Made by a program: the position numbers and the translations under genes. Below, one piece after another: positions 5,533 through 7,641 of a DNA stretch of 7,641 nucleotides. The notes under the pieces are model-generated. The model saw only the letters and a program-made list of their open reading frames with translations, ran no database searches and was not told the DNA's origin. The stretch comes from Candidatus Aegiribacteria sp. (lineage in GTDB: Bacteria; Fermentibacterota; Fermentibacteria; Fermentibacterales; JCC-6): the NCBI GenBank assembly GCA_030638185.1, contig DAOWFD010000065.1, positions 1 to 7,641 of the forward strand, read 5' to 3'. Each line of letters opens with the position of its first letter. Within the stretch, counting starts at the first letter, position 1.

Positions 5533-5773
5533 AGCAGGCAGCCATTTTGTTAGATTGAGTGAACTGCGCCCCGGTCAGAGGGCAAGGATAATCGCCGTAA
5601 GGGGCGGCAGGGGATTCCGGGAGCGGTTCAGTGGAATGGGATTGCATATAGGAAGTGAAATAGAGGTGCTCCAGTCAACCGGAAGTAATGGAATGATTCT
5701 CATCAGAACCGGTAACACACGATTGATGATAGGATATGGAATGGCGAATAAGATATTTTTGCAGCTTGAGTGA
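5513..5773 (+). CDS. feoA: FeoA-domain protein 1
   Basis: The 86-residue protein is an SH3-like FeoA protein: VRLSELRPGQRARIIAV (residues 13-29), FRERFSGMGLHIGSEIEVL (35-53) and ILIRTGNTRLMIGYGMANKIFLQ (62-84). FeoA is a small cytoplasmic partner of the FeoB ferrous-iron transporter. The chosen ATG lies inside the end of the dtxR gene, 20 bases before that gene ends, with GGAACAGG upstream, so it is translationally coupled. A TTG at about codon 15 (giving SELRPGQ at the start) has no ribosome site and is less likely. The basic N-terminal extension (HGRRSRAGSH) is unusual for FeoA. Because classical DtxR carries an FeoA-like C-terminal domain, this protein might instead serve the adjacent repressor; that is speculation from gene order. 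Confidence 0.85.
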   Translation: MHGRRSRAGSHFVRLSELRPGQRARIIAVRGGRGFRERFSGMGLHIGSEIEVLQSTGSNGMILIRTGNTRLMIGYGMANKIFLQLE

Positions 5774-5791
5774 TCATTTTTTTTAGTACAG

Positions 5792-5811
5792 TATTTAGAT
5801 GTGCCTAAATA
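5792..5811 (+). promoter_or_regulatory. Second DtxR-type box between feoA1 and feoA2
   Basis: TATTTAG, six bases ATGTGC, and CTAAATA form a perfect 7-6-7 inverted repeat. Its core TTAG-N6-CTAAA is the same as in the box before dtxR, and it matches the 19-base DtxR consensus at 11 positions. It is not followed by a T-run, which argues against a terminator. It suggests a second control point, possibly an internal promoter, for feoA2-feoB, although no clear -35/-10 pair was found. Confidence 0.5.
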
Positions 5812-5838
5812 TTCTGATTTAACACTTAAGGAAGTCTC

Positions 5839-6069
5839 ATGAAGATTGGCAATCTTGAAATCGGTTCCGAAGCGAAGATCATAGGATATGAACAGGGCAG
5901 CAAAGCATACCGTCAGAAACTGCTGAGAATGGGACTCGTGAAAGGCTGCCGGCTCAGACTTCTCAGGAAGGCACCCATGGGAGATCCTGTTGAAATAGAA
6001 CTGAACGGTCAGAAGCTCACACTGAGAAAAAGCGAGGCTGACGTTCTTATCATCGACACTGCAGACTGA
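5839..6069 (+). CDS. feoA: FeoA ferrous-iron transport protein 2
   Basis: The 76-residue protein is a canonical FeoA. It begins IGNLEIGSEAKIIGYEQGS, has the signature YRQKLLRMGLVKGCRLRLLRKAPMGDPVEIELNG at about 24-57, and ends LTLRKSEADVLIID. It has the usual length and no extension. AAGGA six bases before the ATG is a good ribosome site. It lies 15 bases before feoB and 65 bases after feoA1, and the latter gap holds the second DtxR-type box. This is therefore the more likely FeoB partner of the two FeoA proteins, promoting GTP-driven Fe(II) uptake at the inner membrane. The two FeoA proteins of the operon are clearly different in sequence, so they are not a recent duplication. Confidence 0.95.
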   Translation: MKIGNLEIGSEAKIIGYEQGSKAYRQKLLRMGLVKGCRLRLLRKAPMGDPVEIELNGQKLTLRKSEADVLIIDTAD

Positions 6070-6084
6070 ATACATGGAGATAGA

Positions 6085-7641
6085 ATGAGAAACATTAGAA
6101 TTGCGATCGCCGGTAATCCGAATGTCGGTAAAACAACGCTTCTGAATGCTTTGACCGGTTCCCGTCAGAGAGTCGGCAACTGGCCCGGTGTAACTGTGGA
6201 TCGAATTGAAGGCAGCTATAAGCATGATAACGTGGAAGTCAACGTAACTGACCTGCCCGGTATCTATTCCTTTACCGCATTCTCAATAGATGAATCAATT
6301 GCACGAAAGTATATTCTCACAGAACATCCGGACCTTATCGTGAATATTCTGGATGCAACCAATCTGGAACGTAATCTCTTCCTTACAACACAGCTGCTTG
6401 AGATGAAGGTTCCAATGGTTGTGGCACTCAATATGACGGATCTGGCAGCAAAACGTAAAATCAAGATCGAGATCGAACATCTCTCCAGGCATCTTGACTG
6501 CCCTGTTATTCCTGTCGTCGCTTCCAGAAACAAGGGAATTGATGAACTCAAGGATGCCATCAATAAGGAAAGTGTGAACCGCTCGATCCCGGAAACGAAG
6601 GTTGCTTACGATTCCGTACTTGAAAAAGCAATACAGCTCATTCAGAACAGAGTGCAACAGATTTCTGAAAAAAACGATGTAGATCCCAGATGGCTCGCTT
6701 TGAAGTTGCTTGAAGACGATGAGTACGCAATTGAATTATGTGGTGATTCGGTTCCCTGTGAATCTCTGAAATCCGAAATAGAACGGGTTGAGAAGCATGT
6801 CGGTGATGAGATGGATATCATCATGGCTGATGGAAGATACGGTTTCATTCACGGCCTTACAAAGGATGTAGTGCATCGAAGCAGTGAAGTTCGAAGAAAT
6901 ATATCCGATAGAATCGATATGGTGATTCTGAACAGGATTCTCGGAATACCTATCTTTCTTGGAGTTATGTACATGATATTCGTTATAACGATACATGTCG
7001 GCGCTCCTTTCATCGATTTCTTCGACGGTTTAACGGGAACTGTTTTCGTGGATGGATTCAGGGTTCTCCTTGAGATGCTCAGATTACCGGAAATCCTGGT
7101 TACTTTCCTGTCGGACGGCATAGGCGGTGGCATTCAGACAGTCGCGACCTTCATACCCCCCATCTTCCTGATCTTCTTCTGCCTTTCTCTCCTTGAGGAT
7201 TCAGGCTACATGGCGCGAGCCGCATTCGTAATGGATCGGTTTCTCAGAATGATAGGTCTTCCGGGTAAAGCGTTCATTCCAATGCTTGTGGGATTCGGGT
7301 GTAATGTTCCGGCGATAATGGCAACACGTACACTCGAAAACAACAGAGACAGGATTCTCGCGATAATGATGAATCCATTCATGTCGTGTGGAGCCAGATT
7401 ACCTGTCTACACTCTTTTCGTAGCGGCATTCTTCCCGAGACAGGGAGGCCCTGTACTCTTCAGTCTGTACATGGTGGGAATCCTTCTGGCCGTGGGAACG
7501 GGGCTTCTCTTCAAGAAAACGATCCTTCAGGGAGAGACATCAACCTTTGTAATGGAGCTGCCCCCGTATCATCTCCCGACATTCAGGGGAATAATGTACC
7601 ACACGATCTACCGTCTGAAGAGTTTCATACTAAGAGCGGGA
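6085..7641 (+). CDS. feoB: FeoB ferrous-iron transporter, N-terminal 519 residues (cut by the right edge)
   Basis: The frame is open from the ATG at 6085 (GGAGA about six bases upstream) to the window end. The N-terminal G domain has G1 GNPNVGKTT (residues 10-18), the G2 threonine Thr37 in WPGVTV, G3 DLPG (56-59), G4 NMTD (116-119) and a G5-like VVASRNKG (144-151). A helical insertion domain follows to about 270. The first membrane helix is near 286-306 (ILGIPIFLGVMYMIFVITI). The first Gate domain contains TFIPPIFLIFFCLSLLEDSGYMARAAF, then GFGCNVPAIMATRTLENNRDR (Cys406) and NPFMSCGARLPVY (Cys435), both conserved cysteine motifs of FeoB. The protein imports Fe(II) across the inner membrane in a GTP-dependent way. 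About 150-250 residues, including the second Gate, should follow outside. It is co-transcribed with feoA2 and very probably with dtxR. Confidence 0.97.
   Translation, partial: MRNIRIAIAGNPNVGKTTLLNALTGSRQRVGNWPGVTVDRIEGSYKHDNVEVNVTDLPGIYSFTAFSIDESIARKYILTEHPDLIVNILDATNLERNLFLTTQLLEMKVPMVVALNMTDLAAKRKIKIEIEHLSRHLDCPVIPVVASRNKGIDELKDAINKESVNRSIPETKVAYDSVLEKAIQLIQNRVQQISEKNDVDPRWLALKLLEDDEYAIELCGDSVPCESLKSEIERVEKHVGDEMDIIMADGRYGFIHGLTKDVVHRSSEVRRNISDRIDMVILNRILGIPIFLGVMYMIFVITIHVGAPFIDFFDGLTGTVFVDGFRVLLEMLRLPEILVTFLSDGIGGGIQTVATFIPPIFLIFFCLSLLEDSGYMARAAFVMDRFLRMIGLPGKAFIPMLVGFGCNVPAIMATRTLENNRDRILAIMMNPFMSCGARLPVYTLFVAAFFPRQGGPVLFSLYMVGILLAVGTGLLFKKTILQGETSTFVMELPPYHLPTFRGIMYHTIYRLKSFILRAG

Noticed and set aside
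5774..5811. T-run after feoA1 plus inverted repeat as a terminator
   Set aside because: The T-run comes before the inverted repeat on the coding strand rather than after it, and the repeat matches the iron-box core of the operon promoter instead.
5575..6225. Minus-strand frame of 216 codons across feoA1, feoA2 and the start of feoB
   Set aside because: It runs antisense through three strongly supported genes and their operator and shows no protein-like pattern.
1..7641. CRISPR array, tRNA, rRNA or insertion sequence
   Set aside because: I saw no regularly spaced repeats, no tRNA-like cloverleaf sequence, no rRNA segments and no transposase motifs. The only clear direct repeat is the pair at 4238 and 4909.

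Overview
The window looks like chromosome of a strictly anaerobic bacterium of moderate GC content. Two observations point that way. There is a heterodisulfide-reductase-type (HdrA/MvhD) flavin and iron-sulfur operon, and there is a ferrous-iron uptake operon (Feo) controlled by a DtxR-family repressor. A decayed SCGG-type lipoprotein that looks like a six-bladed beta-propeller hints at an uncultured lineage of the Fibrobacterota-Chlorobiota-Bacteroidota (FCB) kind or a related candidate phylum, but that is a weak inference and no taxon is certain.

Left part, minus strand (2824 down to 1). A consensus-like promoter (2796-2824) precedes an ArsR-family regulator with a TTG start (2471-2737). 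After about 100 bases come mvhD (1934-2371), a short QmoA-like HdrA (614-1918), and a full-type HdrA overlapping it by ATGA and running off the left edge (1-617). The three enzymes should form a soluble electron-transfer or electron-bifurcating module. MvhD would pass electrons to the HdrA flavin and [4Fe-4S] clusters. The catalytic partners (HdrB/C, hydrogenase, formate dehydrogenase or similar) are not in the window.

Middle part (about 2825-5034), a decayed accessory zone. It holds a long intergenic stretch with a minus-strand propeller-like fragment (3039-3188) and an intact tandem-GNAT acetyltransferase gene (3212-4171) that is probably expressed from a leaderless transcript. It also holds a lipoprotein/beta-propeller pseudogene that has lost its middle (4394-4836). 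A 23-nt near-identical direct repeat lies on both sides of that pseudogene (4238-4260 and 4909-4931).

Right part, plus strand (4955-7641), an iron operon. A promoter overlapped by a DtxR-like box (4981-4999) precedes dtxR (5035-5532), which overlaps feoA1 (5513-5773). A second box with the same TTAG-N6-CTAA core (5792-5811) precedes feoA2 (5839-6069) and feoB (from 6085, cut by the right edge). The DtxR-family protein lacks the C-terminal SH3/FeoA-like domain of classical DtxR, yet its gene overlaps one encoding a free-standing FeoA protein. The natural reading is iron-responsive autoregulation of the whole operon, with a second control point just before feoA2-feoB.
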